Assembly: GCF_022429625.1 (NCBI RefSeq)
Contig: NZ_CP092483.1
Location: forward strand, 1,302,001 to 1,366,000
DNA length: 64,000 nucleotides
Direction of reading: 5' to 3'
DNA from: Devosia lacusdianchii
GTDB lineage: Bacteria > Pseudomonadota > Alphaproteobacteria > Rhizobiales > Devosiaceae
In this document: positions 17,901 to 25,939 of the stretch, one piece after another
Position numbering within the stretch: position 1 is the stretch's first letter
How the letters are laid out: each line of letters starts with the position of its first letter
Translations under genes and position numbers: made by a program
The notes under the pieces: model-generated
Told to the model about the DNA's origin: nothing
Seen by the model: only the letters and a program-made list of their open reading frames with translations
Databases searched by the model: none

Positions 17901-19640
17901 GCTGCTGCCGTCTACCGGCTCCAGCACCATGTCGTGCAGATACCGCTCCACCCCATCGCGCGGCACGATCGTATAGGTGCGTTCGTCGATCACCCGGAAG
18001 CCGAAGGCCTCCAGCATCGGCACGCGGTCGCTCAGCGGAATGGCGCTCTCGCGATGGTAGAATTTGAGCCCCAGGGACCCATCGGCGCCCGTGCGCGTGC
18101 GCAAGCGGATGGCTACCCCGGCGCCATCGCCCAGCCCGCGCAGCACGGCGATATCCTCATGCGCGTCTTCAGCCGAATTGCGCGACTGATAAGCCGGCGA
18201 AAACGCCCCGCGATAATCGCTGATCGATGCCGGATCGGCGGCCGTTGCCACCAGCGTATCGCCAAAATTGGAGGTCAGCGCATCGACCCGCGCCTCCAGC
18301 TCGTTGCGACCCGGTCGTGGCGTCGGTCCCGCCACGCGCCCGATGATCACATGCAGCCGCACCAACTCCCCTTCCGGGAAGTGCGGATAAAATGCCGAAA
18401 TGCGCCCGTCATAGGCCTGCGCCAGATAGCGCGTGATCCGCGCCCGCGCCTCGCCGTCATAGCGATCGCGCGGCACATAGACGAGGATGGAGACAAAGTT
18501 GTCAAACCGGTCGATGCGCGGCAGCACCCGCACGCGCGGCCGGTCATAGAGCGCTGCAATCGCTGTCGAAAACTCGAACAACTGCTCGACATCGATCTGG
18601 AACAGTTCGTCGCGCGGGTAGGAATCCAGCGCGCTCAGCAGCGCCCGCCCATCATGGCCCAATGGATCGACACCCGACTTGCGCATCACATCGGCAATCT
18701 TGCGACGGATGATCGGCACTTCGGTATGGGGTGTCGCCTGCGCCTGCGAGGTAAAGAGGCCGACGATCCGCAATTCGCCGACCGCGCCGCCATCGGCGCT
18801 ATAGATCTTGATGCCCACGTAATCCATATGCGCCCGCCGGTGCACCCGCGCCCGCACATTGGCTTTGGTCACCAGCAGCGGCTCAGCCGAGGCCAGGAAC
18901 GCGGTGTGCTGGGGTGTCGACTCGACGAAAGTCGGCCCGCTCCGCAGCACCCGCACGTCGTCGTCGCGCAGAATGCCCAGCCCGCTGCCCGCCACGGCCT
19001 CGAGCCCGCCATCGATCACGCGATATTCGCGTGTGCCGAGGAATGTGAAATTGTGCTCGATCAACCAGTCGAGGAACCGCAGCGGCTCGTCATTCTGCGG
19101 CAAGTGCAGCCGGCTCAGGTCGCCGATGGCCCTGCGCAGGCGCTCCAGCATTGGCTGCCAGTCGCGGACCGCACGCGTCACATCGGCCATGGTAGACGCG
19201 ATCTCGTCGGTCACCGCGTCGATTTCGGCCACCGGGTCGCTGTGAATATGCAGCACGCTCAGCGCGCGGCCGTTCTGCCCTTCCGTGCGGACCACCGGAT
19301 GCGTAAACAATCGCACCGTACCCCCAGCCGCACGCAGGGCGGCCAACGCGCTATCGACGATGAACGGCATATCCGGCGACACGATATCGATGATCAGAGG
19401 ATCGCCCGACTTGGCCGGCGGCGTTGCCGTGATCTGGCTGCTCTCGCCGTGATAGTTCAGGGCCCGTTCATACGAGCGCCGCATGATCGATTCGAACTGC
19501 GTCGGGTCCTGCCGCACCAGGTCCTCGCTGTCGGTAGCCTGCACCGCCGCCGTCAAGAACCGGGAGAATCCGGCGTCCTCCGCCATCAATGCAGCGGCCC
19601 GGTCCAGCAATGCTGGTCGGCTGGATACGCCCTGATTCAT
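14967..19640 (-). CDS. NAD-specific glutamate dehydrogenase, large (about 170-180 kDa) class
   Basis: 1557 residues, matching the GdhB/GdhZ class of Pseudomonas and Caulobacter (about 1,600 aa). The long N-terminal part contains ACT-like regulatory segments. The catalytic domain lies at roughly residues 700-1150. Its motifs are GGLRWSDRPEDFRTEVLGL, then KNAVIVPVGAKGGFVPK near residue 800 (glutamate-binding lysines), and GVGDMSGDVFGNGML in the nucleotide-binding part. It deaminates glutamate to 2-oxoglutarate and ammonia with NAD, a catabolic step fed by proline and peptide use. It is divergent from sbp. No shift or truncation is visible. Confidence 0.93.
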   Translation of the reverse strand: MNQGVSSRPALLDRAAALMAEDAGFSRFLTAAVQATDSEDLVRQDPTQFESIMRRSYERALNYHGESSQITATPPAKSGDPLIIDIVSPDMPFIVDSALAALRAAGGTVRLFTHPVVRTEGQNGRALSVLHIHSDPVAEIDAVTDEIASTMADVTRAVRDWQPMLERLRRAIGDLSRLHLPQNDEPLRFLDWLIEHNFTFLGTREYRVIDGGLEAVAGSGLGILRDDDVRVLRSGPTFVESTPQHTAFLASAEPLLVTKANVRARVHRRAHMDYVGIKIYSADGGAVGELRIVGLFTSQAQATPHTEVPIIRRKIADVMRKSGVDPLGHDGRALLSALDSYPRDELFQIDVEQLFEFSTAIAALYDRPRVRVLPRIDRFDNFVSILVYVPRDRYDGEARARITRYLAQAYDGRISAFYPHFPEGELVRLHVIIGRVAGPTPRPGRNELEARVDALTSNFGDTLVATAADPASISDYRGAFSPAYQSRNSAEDAHEDIAVLRGLGDGAGVAIRLRTRTGADGSLGLKFYHRESAIPLSDRVPMLEAFGFRVIDERTYTIVPRDGVERYLHDMVLEPVDGSSFDVAARGDAVEEGLLAVWDGLAESDQLNALVTRTTLGWNDAALLRALARYLRQIGISYSQRYIAQVLVKQSGAASALVALFNALHDPRAADREAKAEEARETIAAALDAMASLDEDTIVRRFLNLVEASVRTNAFQRDGEGNRMPALAIKFNSHLVDGMVAPRPYREISVYSPRVEGIHMRFGAIARGGLRWSDRPEDFRTEVLGLVKAQQVKNAVIVPVGAKGGFVPKRLVAGMARDAFQAEGVASYKIFIGALLDVTDNLVNGVVVPPDNVVRRDGDDPYLVVAADKGTASFSDTANGIAVSRGFWLGDAFASGGSAGYDHKKMGITARGGWEAVKRHFREMDRDIQKEPFTVVGVGDMSGDVFGNGMLLSPQIRLMAAFDHRDIFIDPSPDAAKGLAERQRLFALPRSSWQDYDKGLISAGGGVFPRSLKSIPLSPEMQTALGLTAQHATPAEVITAILKAQVDLLWFGGIGTYIRSSAEVDAEVGDRANDAIRITGSDVRAKVIGEGANLGVTQRGRIEYALNGGRINTDAIDNSAGVNSSDLEVNIKIAVAPLLADGTLTLEARNAFLAGMTDEVAALCLRNNYLQGLAISLAERSGLGELPDHRELIERLEERGLLDRVVEFLPSDVALDTRAASGKALMRPELAVILAYAKLTLYADLLEGKSIDDSYLGGELYRYFPDTLHSAYPEAVAQHRLKREVIATVLANAMINRGGPAFVTELTAATSAGPGEVALAYAATRDVYGLTDLNAAIDALDGLVAGAVQLQLYAAVMELLRQESLWFLRNADVTQGLAGLVERHAAGVAALRTMLATALPASLGEAVARSASDLMAKGAPSATAQRIAELPVLSYASDIVLVSERSGVSIADGAAAFFGVFDAFNLWPVIEQGRAIVLSDRFDRMALDRALANLMRAQRDLTADVLKSDGGLAAWKTQRTAGIERTAKAVAELTQESLTVSRLSVAAGLLGDLASEG

Positions 19641-19947
19641 CTCGTAACTCCCTATTCGCGGCGCACTTTATCATTCGCAGACGGACTGTCTTCCACCACT
19701 TTGGACCATAGTGCAGCAAAGCGATGCCACCATGACGCCGTTGTGTGCGTGGTGATGTCTTGTTCACGTTCTGGAATGAATTTGCGCAACGAGGGCGGAT
19801 CGGCCATCCCAGGCGATCTTTTTCTCGTCATGGAACGAAATGGGGCAAACTGTTTTCTTTGCGGGGCAGGGTGGCGACGGCGCGCGCCTTGCGATACCCT
19901 AGTGATCTGGTAGTCTTTTAGTCATTCGATCTCAGCGGGAGACAGAG
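19641..19947. promoter_or_regulatory. Divergent intergenic region between NAD-GDH and sbp
   Basis: 307 bases without a convincing gene. Towards sbp there is a plausible promoter: TTGCGA (19889-19894), a 16-base spacer and TAGTCT (19911-19916), then a ribosome site GGGAG before the ATG at 19948. I see no strong palindrome or riboswitch-like structure. Confidence 0.4.
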
Positions 19948-20973
19948 ATGAAGAACGCGACAAAGATTTTGGCCTATACCGGCTTGGCCGCAGCGTTGAC
20001 GCTGGCCTTCGCGGTGACCGGCCACGCCCAGGACCGCACCCTGACCAATGTCAGCTACGATCCAACCCGTGAGCTGTACCAGCAATACAACGAAGCCTTT
20101 GTGAAGCATTGGCAGGAGACTACCGGCGAGACCGTCACCATTCAGGTGACGCATGGCGGCTCCGGCGCTCAAGCGCGCACCGTCATCGATGGCCTCGAAG
20201 CCGACGTGGTGACGCTGGCGCTCGAAAGCGACATCAACGCCATCTCCGACGCCGGCCTTATCAATGCGGATTGGCGTGGCACTTTCGAGAACAACAATGC
20301 GCCCTACACCTCGACCATCGTGTTCCTGGTCCGCAAGGGCAATCCCAAGGGCCTCGCCGACTGGGGCGATCTGATCAAGGACGGCGTCGAAGTCATCACG
20401 CCGAACCCCAAGACATCAGGCGGCGCCCGCTGGAACCTGCTGGCCGCCTGGTCCTGGGCCAAGGCGCAGGACGGCGGCTCCGATGAAACCGCGCAGGCCT
20501 TCGTGACCGAGCTCTATAAGCACGTCCCCGTGCTCGATACCGGCGCCCGTGGCTCCACCACCACCTTCGTGCAGCGCGGTATCGGCGACGTTCTTCTCGC
20601 CTGGGAAAACGAAGCCTATCTCGCCCTCGAAGAACTCGGGCCCGACGCCTTCGACATTGTCACCCCGTCGGTCTCGATCCTGGCGGAGCCTCCGGTTGCC
20701 ATCGTCGACAAGAATGTCGATGCCCGCAACACCCGCGACCTCGCCCAGGGCTATCTCGAATACCTCTATTCCGATGAAGGCCAGGCCCTGGCTGCCGCCA
20801 ACTACTACCGCCCCTTCAAGCCCGAAGCGGCCGCGCCGGAAGACATTGCCCGCTTCGGTGAAGTCAACCTCGTGACCATCGCCGATTTCGGCGGCTGGCG
20901 CGAAGCCCAGCCCAAGTTCTTCGGCGACGGCGGCATCTTCGACCAGATCTACACCGGCACCCCGGCGCAATAA
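19948..20973 (+). CDS. sbp: Sulfate ABC transporter, periplasmic binding protein
   Basis: 341 residues with a Sec signal peptide (cleavage about after A27, GHA|QD). Family motifs are [60 protein letters not shown] and [11 protein letters not shown]. It captures sulfate (or thiosulfate) for the CysTWA permease. It is unusual in being separated by about 5 kb and several unrelated genes from cysTWA. Its own terminator follows, so it is monocistronic, which allows higher expression than the membrane complex. Confidence 0.92.
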   Translation: MKNATKILAYTGLAAALTLAFAVTGHAQDRTLTNVSYDPTRELYQQYNEAFVKHWQETTGETVTIQVTHGGSGAQARTVIDGLEADVVTLALESDINAISDAGLINADWRGTFENNNAPYTSTIVFLVRKGNPKGLADWGDLIKDGVEVITPNPKTSGGARWNLLAAWSWAKAQDGGSDETAQAFVTELYKHVPVLDTGARGSTTTFVQRGIGDVLLAWENEAYLALEELGPDAFDIVTPSVSILAEPPVAIVDKNVDARNTRDLAQGYLEYLYSDEGQALAAANYYRPFKPEAAAPEDIARFGEVNLVTIADFGGWREAQPKFFGDGGIFDQIYTGTPAQ

Positions 20974-21001
20974 TCCCGTCTTCCTCCCTTGCAAGACGCC
21001 A

Positions 21002-21033
21002 AACGCCGGCCCAAGGGCCGGTGTTTTCTTTTT
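21002..21033 (+). terminator. Rho-independent terminator after sbp
   Basis: The stem AACGCCGGCCC / GGGCCGGTGTT (11 bp with one G-T pair and a 1-2 base loop overlap) is followed by TTTTCTTTTTG. Confidence 0.8.
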
Positions 21034-21094
21034 GTCTTTTGGAGAGCCGACGCAGCGTCGTTTGAGGAGGCTTTATCTTTGTCCCAGCCTCGAT

Positions 21095-21180
21095 CGTCAC
21101 CCTCGGGCTTGACCCGAGGGCCCTGTACTTGTGCTGCGTTCGGCAAGTGAAGTGCCCTCGGGTCAAGCCCGAGGGTGACG
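21095..21180. repeat. Paired REP-like element (BIME-like), copy 2
   Basis: Two copies of the CGTCACCCTCGGG-CTTGA-CCCGAGGG unit face each other (21095-21120 and 21155-21180), separated by about 34 bases. The whole unit can form a long hairpin. It lies downstream of the sbp terminator and before the converging DUF6894 gene. Confidence 0.8.
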
Positions 21181-21231
21181 GCCGGTGACTTTTGAAAGGC
21201 GAGGTGCGCGCGCCAACGTCACCTGAAAACG

Positions 21232-21516
21232 TCAATGCACCGTGGTCGGCGGCACGACCGGAATATCCTCACCATCACTGCCCACCTTTGGTCCGGCCCA
21301 GAACACCAGATACAGCAGCTCTTCCCCCGCGGCGTCGGTGATCTCGATCGAGCGCGGCAACCGCGTATCCCCACCGGTACTGGCCGCCTGCTCCACGATC
21401 GCCTTGGCTAATGCCGCAGCATTGTTCTCGGCCGCAGTCAGGTCAGGCAGCTCGCTGCCATCCGTGTCGCGGATCAATTCGTCGTCGGTGCGATAGTGAA
21501 AATAATAGCGGGGCAA
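21232..21516 (-). CDS. Small DUF6894-like protein
   Basis: 94 residues from a TTG at 21516. That start has a strong ribosome site (GGGAGG) six bases ahead, and the protein then begins PRYYFHYRTDD. The open frame continues upstream, but the extension overlaps the flavin reductase gene and looks non-coding. The pattern (PRYYFH, then RDTDGSELPDLTAAENNA) resembles the DUF6894 family of small rhizobial proteins of unknown function. The C-terminal half is a short beta-rich segment (SIEITDAAGEELLYLVFW). It may be co-transcribed with the flavin reductase and fdxA upstream. Confidence 0.65.
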   Translation of the reverse strand: MPRYYFHYRTDDELIRDTDGSELPDLTAAENNAAALAKAIVEQAASTGGDTRLPRSIEITDAAGEELLYLVFWAGPKVGSDGEDIPVVPPTTVH

Positions 21517-21607
21517 TTGCGCCTCCCTCAGGGGAGTAATGTCCCGAGCGGCGCGAGAGTTGCCACGGGGCCAAATCAACGCTTCCAGCTTGGCACCAGT
21601 TTCGGCT

Positions 21608-22159
21608 TCAGTCGACCCCGCCAAGCGCGTGATAACGTCGGCGCTGCCATACTAGCGGCGCACGGCTCGTCGTCGTCTCGGCTTCCACGATCGCGCCGGC
21701 AAACAGCACATGCGTGCCCGTCTCGATCGAGCCGATCACGTCGCAATCGAGTGCAGTCACCGCGCCCAGCAGCATCGGATTTCCCGACGGCCACTCGGCC
21801 CAGTCCCCCAGATTGAAGCGCTCGCCGGCATCCACCTGCCCCGCAAAGGCATCGGCGATGGCCTGTTGGTCGTCCGCCAGCATGGCCAGCGAAAAGCCGC
21901 CAGTCTTGGCGATGAGGTCCGCCAATCGGCTCATGATGTCGATCGAAACCAGTATAGTCGGCGGGTTCATCGACAGCGACAGCATCGAGGTCACAGTCCG
22001 CCCGATCCGCTCGTCGCCGCGCCGCGCCGTCACCACGCTCACCGTCGAGGCCATTGCCGACATCGCCGCGCGGAATTCGGCATTCCCCACCAGCGGCCGC
22101 CGTGCAGGGTGCAGCCGCATGGTGTCGGGCAGTTCAAAGTCAGCCATGATACTCGTCAC
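21608..22159 (-). CDS. Flavin reductase family protein
   Basis: 183 residues. The flavin-reductase-like (FMN-binding split-barrel) domain covers about residues 25-180, with [20 protein letters not shown] and a run [12 protein letters not shown] typical of the FMN-binding loop. It probably reduces FMN/FAD with NAD(P)H for a partner oxygenase, or binds flavin itself. The start is taken as GTG at 22159, which overlaps the fdxA stop (GTGA); an ATG five codons in is an alternative. It follows fdxA in the operon. Confidence 0.85.
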   Translation of the reverse strand: MTSIMADFELPDTMRLHPARRPLVGNAEFRAAMSAMASTVSVVTARRGDERIGRTVTSMLSLSMNPPTILVSIDIMSRLADLIAKTGGFSLAMLADDQQAIADAFAGQVDAGERFNLGDWAEWPSGNPMLLGAVTALDCDVIGSIETGTHVLFAGAIVEAETTTSRAPLVWQRRRYHALGGVD

Positions 22160-22494
22160 GATCCTTCTCCCGGCTGTTCCGAGAACAGGTCGCGGAGTTT
22201 ATTGGGCACGCCTTCCATCGCCTTGGCATTGGCGGGCGGAATGCCCTTTTCGGTTATGTTCGGCCAGCGCCGCGCATATTTCTGGTTCAGTTCGATCCAC
22301 TTCTCCACCCCCGGCTCCATGTCCGGCTTGATGGCGTCGATCGGGCATTCCGGCTCGCACACGCCGCAATCTATGCATTCGTCCGGGTTGATGACCAGCA
22401 TGTTTTCGCCCTCGTAGAAGCAATCCACGGGGCAGACTTCCACGCAGTCCATGTGCTTGCAGGCAATGCAGTCTTCGAGAACGACATACGTCAT
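22156..22494 (-). CDS. fdxA: 7Fe ferredoxin FdxA (3Fe-4S plus 4Fe-4S)
   Basis: 112 residues from the ATG at 22494. The cysteine pattern matches Azotobacter ferredoxin I shifted by one: C9, C17 and C50 for the 3Fe-4S cluster, and C21, C40, C43 and C46 for the 4Fe-4S cluster, with a free C25. The C-terminal helix ([15 protein letters not shown]) is also typical. It is a small cytoplasmic electron carrier. It overlaps the flavin reductase gene, suggesting an electron-transfer link, though the physiological partner is unknown. Confidence 0.95.
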   Translation of the reverse strand: MTYVVLEDCIACKHMDCVEVCPVDCFYEGENMLVINPDECIDCGVCEPECPIDAIKPDMEPGVEKWIELNQKYARRWPNITEKGIPPANAKAMEGVPNKLRDLFSEQPGEGS

Positions 22495-22641
22495 GGGCAA
22501 GTCCGGTATGGCAAATCTATGCCCTCCCCTGGCGAGGGGAGGGCGAGGGCGACGTCGCGGCCGCAACCAAGGAGGTCGTGCGATGGCGGCGCGAGCCCAC
22601 CGGCCCCTTCCTGTTACGGGGGAAGGAGCAAATCGTCGTGA

Positions 22642-23244
22642 TCAGCCCAGATTGGCTTCCGCGAACTCATAGTTGGCCAGCTTGTCGAGGAAGTTGGTCA
22701 CATAGTCCGGACGGCGATTGCGGAAGTCGACGTAATAGCTGTGCTCCCACACATCGAGCCCGAGCAGCGGCTTGCCCTCGCCGGTTGCCAGTGGATTCGA
22801 TCCGTTCGGCGTCTTGGTCGTCTTCAGCTTGCCGTCGGTGCCCAGTACCAGCCAGGCCCAGCCCGAGCCGAATTGGGTCGTAGCCGCGGTCTTGAACGCA
22901 TCCTTGAAGGCGTCGACCGCGCCGAAATCGCTCACGATCTTGGCCTCGAGCTTGCCACCCAGCTTGCCGCCATTGGGCGATAGTGCGTTCCAGAAATGGA
23001 TGTGATTCCAGTGCTGGCCGGCATTGTTGAACACCGGTGCCAGGTCGGCCTTGCCATTGGCGAAGGCGATGATCTCCTCGAGCGACTTGCCGGCCAGCTC
23101 GGCATTCTTATCGACGAAGCCATTGAGCGCCGTCACATAGGCCTGGTGGTGCTTGTCGTGGTGCAGTTCCAGCGTTTCCTGGCTCATGCCGCGTTCGGCG
23201 AGGGCAGAATGGGCATAGGGGAGGGCAGGGAGTTCAAAGGCCAT
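22642..23244 (-). CDS. sodB: Superoxide dismutase, Fe type
   Basis: 200 residues from the ATG at 23244. The metal ligands are H28 (LELHHDKHH), the His of QHWNHIHFW, and the Asp and His of DVWEHSYYVDF, the family signature. The segment AATTQFGSGWAWLV suggests the Fe-type or cambialistic branch. No signal peptide, so it is cytoplasmic. It converts superoxide to oxygen and hydrogen peroxide. It is divergent from a four-cysteine regulator and truncated-haemoglobin operon with a short shared upstream region. Confidence 0.93.
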   Translation of the reverse strand: MAFELPALPYAHSALAERGMSQETLELHHDKHHQAYVTALNGFVDKNAELAGKSLEEIIAFANGKADLAPVFNNAGQHWNHIHFWNALSPNGGKLGGKLEAKIVSDFGAVDAFKDAFKTAATTQFGSGWAWLVLGTDGKLKTTKTPNGSNPLATGEGKPLLGLDVWEHSYYVDFRNRRPDYVTNFLDKLANYEFAEANLG

Positions 23245-23341
23245 CGCTGGTCTCCTTATTGTGTTGTGAGCGCCGCGCTTGCATTTCGCCGCAGCGCCGT
23301 TTAATTTCCAAGCAATGACTTTGAAAACCTCTGCGACGAAT

Positions 23342-24025
23342 ATGTCAAGCCAGAACTTGGAAAATGTTACCGTCCCCGAAAACGTCGCGTGGTCGCCGCG
23401 CAGTCCGGGCGAGCGGGTGCTGATGGCGCTTAAGATGCATGGCGCGCTGTCGTCGGCGGTACTGGGTTCGCTGCTGGGTACCACGGGCGAGGCTGCCCGG
23501 CAGCAGCTGATGCGCCTGGCCGAGGAGGGGCTGGTGGTTTCTACCAGCCAAGCCAATGGCGTCGGCCGCCCCACCCAGAGCTGGAGCCTGACCCCCGCCG
23601 CCCAGGCCCGCTTCCCCGATACGCATGCGGCCCTGACGGTGCAATTGCTCGAGATTATCAGCAGTTCGCTCGGCGATGCCGCGCTCGACACCATCATTTC
23701 CGTGCGCGAAGCCGATACCCGTGCCGCCTATGAAACCGTCGTCGCCGAGCGCACCAGCCTGCGCGATAAGGTCGCTGCGCTTGCCGAGCTGCGCAGCGGC
23801 GAAGGCTACATGGCCGATTGGCGCGAGGAACCCGATGGCTCCCTCGTGCTCATCGAAAACCACTGTCCTATTTGCGCCGCGGCCACCGCCTGCCAGGGCT
23901 TCTGCCGCGCCGAACTCGAAGTTTTCCGCTTCGTCCTCGGTCCCGATGTTAGCGTCGTCAGGGAGGAGCATATCGTCGCCGGCGGCCGTCGTTGCAGCTA
24001 CGCCATCCGCGAGATCGACGCATGA
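23342..24025 (+). CDS. SufR-like HTH regulator with a C-terminal four-cysteine site
   Basis: 227 residues from the ATG at 23342; an ATG at 23315 is an alternative and neither has a strong ribosome site. The N-terminal winged helix (about 20-90) contains GTTGEAARQQLMRLAEEGLV. The C-terminal part has CPIC...C...C with C175, C178, C184 and C188 (C-x2-C-x5-C-x3-C). This resembles COG2345/SufR-type regulators that bind an Fe-S cluster. A redox, iron or NO-sensing role is inferred. Its gene overlaps the haemoglobin gene by ATGA and faces sodB. Confidence 0.75.
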   Translation: MSSQNLENVTVPENVAWSPRSPGERVLMALKMHGALSSAVLGSLLGTTGEAARQQLMRLAEEGLVVSTSQANGVGRPTQSWSLTPAAQARFPDTHAALTVQLLEIISSSLGDAALDTIISVREADTRAAYETVVAERTSLRDKVAALAELRSGEGYMADWREEPDGSLVLIENHCPICAAATACQGFCRAELEVFRFVLGPDVSVVREEHIVAGGRRCSYAIREIDA

Positions 24026-24510
24026 GCGACAATCCCCGCCCACCCGTCGGCACGCGCCACGAGCGCGTTGGTTGGGACACGCCTGCTGGTCTCGACGAAG
24101 CCATGATCCGTGCCGTCGTCGACCGCTTCTACGCCGATGCGCGCCGCGACCCGGTCATCGGCCCGGTCTTCAACCGCGTCATCGCGCCTGAGGCCTGGCC
24201 GCATCACCTTGCGACCATCGCCGATTTCTGGAGCTCCATGCTGCTCGGCACCGGCCGCTATGCCGGCCGTCCCATGCCCAAGCATATGGCGATCCCGGAA
24301 CTCTCCGACGCCCACTTCATGCGCTGGCTGGCCCTGTTCCGCCGCACCGTCGAAGAATTGTGCCCGCCCGATATCGCCCAGGTTTTCATCGAGCGCTCCG
24401 AGCGCATCGGCAACAGCTTCCGCATGAACATCGCCATGCGCCGCGGCGAGGACATCACCACTATGGGCCCGCTGCAGCGCGAAACCCCGCTCTGGACCCC
24501 GCCGCGCTAA
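24022..24510 (+). CDS. Group III truncated haemoglobin
   Basis: 162 residues. Seen features are Y37 at the B10 position (DRFYADARRDPVIGPVF), W59-H61 and DFW (68-70), the group III segment LLGTGRYAGRPMPKH, and the proximal histidine H98 in HFMRWLALF. Group III truncated haemoglobins are linked to NO or reactive-oxygen handling, though their reactions are not firmly settled. Start overlap (ATGA) with the Fe-S-type regulator implies coupled translation and a common stimulus. Confidence 0.9.
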   Translation: MSDNPRPPVGTRHERVGWDTPAGLDEAMIRAVVDRFYADARRDPVIGPVFNRVIAPEAWPHHLATIADFWSSMLLGTGRYAGRPMPKHMAIPELSDAHFMRWLALFRRTVEELCPPDIAQVFIERSERIGNSFRMNIAMRRGEDITTMGPLQRETPLWTPPR

Positions 24511-24520
24511 GGTCGCAAGC

Positions 24521-25630
24521 CTATTTCAGCCCCTCGACGATCGCGCTCGCAATCTCTTCCGCCGATTGCGCCGAGCTATCGACCACGCGAAATAGCGGCG
24601 AACCCTGCTGATCGCGCATCTCTGCCTCAGCGAGCCGCTCGATCGTCGTGGCATCCATGCCAAGCAAATCGTCACCGGAAAGCGGCGGACCGCCGCCCTC
24701 GCTTCGCCGGCGCAGACGATCCCGCAGCGCCTCCCGATCGGCCCTGAGTTCGATCAGCTCCAGCTCCGCGCGCCGGATCACCGGCAACGCCAGCACGTCG
24801 TCATTGGCCTCCCCGCTCAACACGATTGTCCGCGTGCCGCGCTGCGCAAACAAGTCGATAACCGCACCAAGGTTCACCGCCTGAACCTGGCCATGTCGGA
24901 TGCCCTCCGGCGGCGCAAAGAGGCCCAACTGCGCCAGGTCGACATATCCCGCGCTCTGTCCAGCCCGCAGCAGGCGCCCGAATACGCCAAATGCCACGGC
25001 GGATTTACCAACCGCCCGTACGCCCGCGATCCAGATAATTCTGGGCGAGGCCTCTCCTCCCGTCGCTAGCGCGTCCGGCGCGCGGCCCGGTTGGCCAAAA
25101 CCGCCCGCCGGCAATTCGCCGGCGAGCTGATCGACCAATTCCTCCACCGAGCGGCCAGACGTTTCGACCACGATATCGGCAAAGCCGGTTAGGTCGAGAG
25201 CGCGGGCATGGGCAACACTCGCCTCGGTCAGGTGCAGGTTCCACGCCCGCTTGGCCAGTCTTGCGCGCAGCACGTTCTCGTCGGCCCTGAGCCGGATCAA
25301 GTGCGGTGCGAAGCCCAGTTCCTCGGCATAGAAGCCCGCCGTCTTCTCGTCCTCAACCATGCCCGAGACCACCAGCACGCGCGTGCCGGCCGCGCTCAGG
25401 TTCCGGGCAATGGCGCTCAGGCCGGCAACCTTGATCCGGTGATTGCCGGGATCGCCCTCGGGCGTGGGGTAGCACATCCCGATCTGGTCGGTGTCCACGA
25501 ACCCGCTGGCCATCGTCTGGCTCAGCCGGCGATGCAGCGCCCATGCCAGCGTGCTTTTTCCCACCCCGGACGGACCAAAGACCAGGATGACGTTGATACG
25601 TCCAACGGTGGCGGCAACTGAGCTTGGCAT
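24521..25630 (-). CDS. Double P-loop nucleoside-triphosphatase/kinase-like protein
   Basis: 369 residues from the ATG at 25630. It is an internal duplication of a small P-loop kinase-like domain. Copy 1 has GPSGVGKS (19-26), then GFVDTDQIGMCYPTPEG and RVLVVSG. Copy 2 has GVRAVGKS (203-210), then AGYVDLAQLGLFAPPEG and RTIVLSG. Both P-loops keep the G-x4-G-K-S consensus, so both may bind nucleotide. The fold resembles AAA-like or gluconate/shikimate-kinase-like proteins, but I cannot name a substrate. It converges on the haemoglobin gene and is divergent from cysTWA. Confidence 0.7.
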   Translation of the reverse strand: MPSSVAATVGRINVILVFGPSGVGKSTLAWALHRRLSQTMASGFVDTDQIGMCYPTPEGDPGNHRIKVAGLSAIARNLSAAGTRVLVVSGMVEDEKTAGFYAEELGFAPHLIRLRADENVLRARLAKRAWNLHLTEASVAHARALDLTGFADIVVETSGRSVEELVDQLAGELPAGGFGQPGRAPDALATGGEASPRIIWIAGVRAVGKSAVAFGVFGRLLRAGQSAGYVDLAQLGLFAPPEGIRHGQVQAVNLGAVIDLFAQRGTRTIVLSGEANDDVLALPVIRRAELELIELRADREALRDRLRRRSEGGGPPLSGDDLLGMDATTIERLAEAEMRDQQGSPLFRVVDSSAQSAEEIASAIVEGLK

Positions 25631-25935
25631 TCGGGAAAAACTGGTTCGACCGGGGCGTCGTCGGTACAACGCGCCGCCACTGCGTTCAAGTCGGGGCCGC
25701 GCGCAAACACGGCATCGCGCCACAAATTGCTCCGCCAAGCCGTATTCCGCGACCAACCTCCGCCCGGAATCTCCGCCATGCCGCCCTGGCAGAATTTTTT
25801 TCCGCCGCGCTTCCCCCAAACGCCACCCCTCCATCTTGAGAATGCCGACCAATCCACTAGGGTCGCCGCCGCCGAACCGGGTTGAGAGGTCGACATGAAC
25901 CGCGCCGCCAAAACTGCCCCCATCAGGGCTGCCGC
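25631..25935. promoter_or_regulatory. Divergent intergenic region upstream of cysTWA
   Basis: 305 bases. The only notable item is a short open frame (25895-25939), described separately. A weak TTGAGA / TAGGGT pair near 25835-25865 could serve the cys operon. No riboswitch-like structure is recognised. Confidence 0.35.
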
Positions 25936-25939
25936 TTGA
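25895..25939 (+). CDS. Possible 14-residue leader peptide before cysT
   Basis: An ATG with a good ribosome site (GAGAGG, 5-6 bases ahead) opens a mini-frame [14 protein letters not shown]. Its TGA overlaps the proposed TTG start of cysT (TTGA). It could load ribosomes onto cysT or be a regulatory leader. It has no cysteine or methionine run, so classical attenuation by a sulfur amino acid is not evident. Confidence 0.35.
   Translation: MNRAAKTAPIRAAA

Noticed and set aside
17934..19913. 659-residue open frame antisense to NAD-GDH
   Set aside because: A shadow frame; the opposite strand encodes continuous, conserved NAD-GDH sequence.
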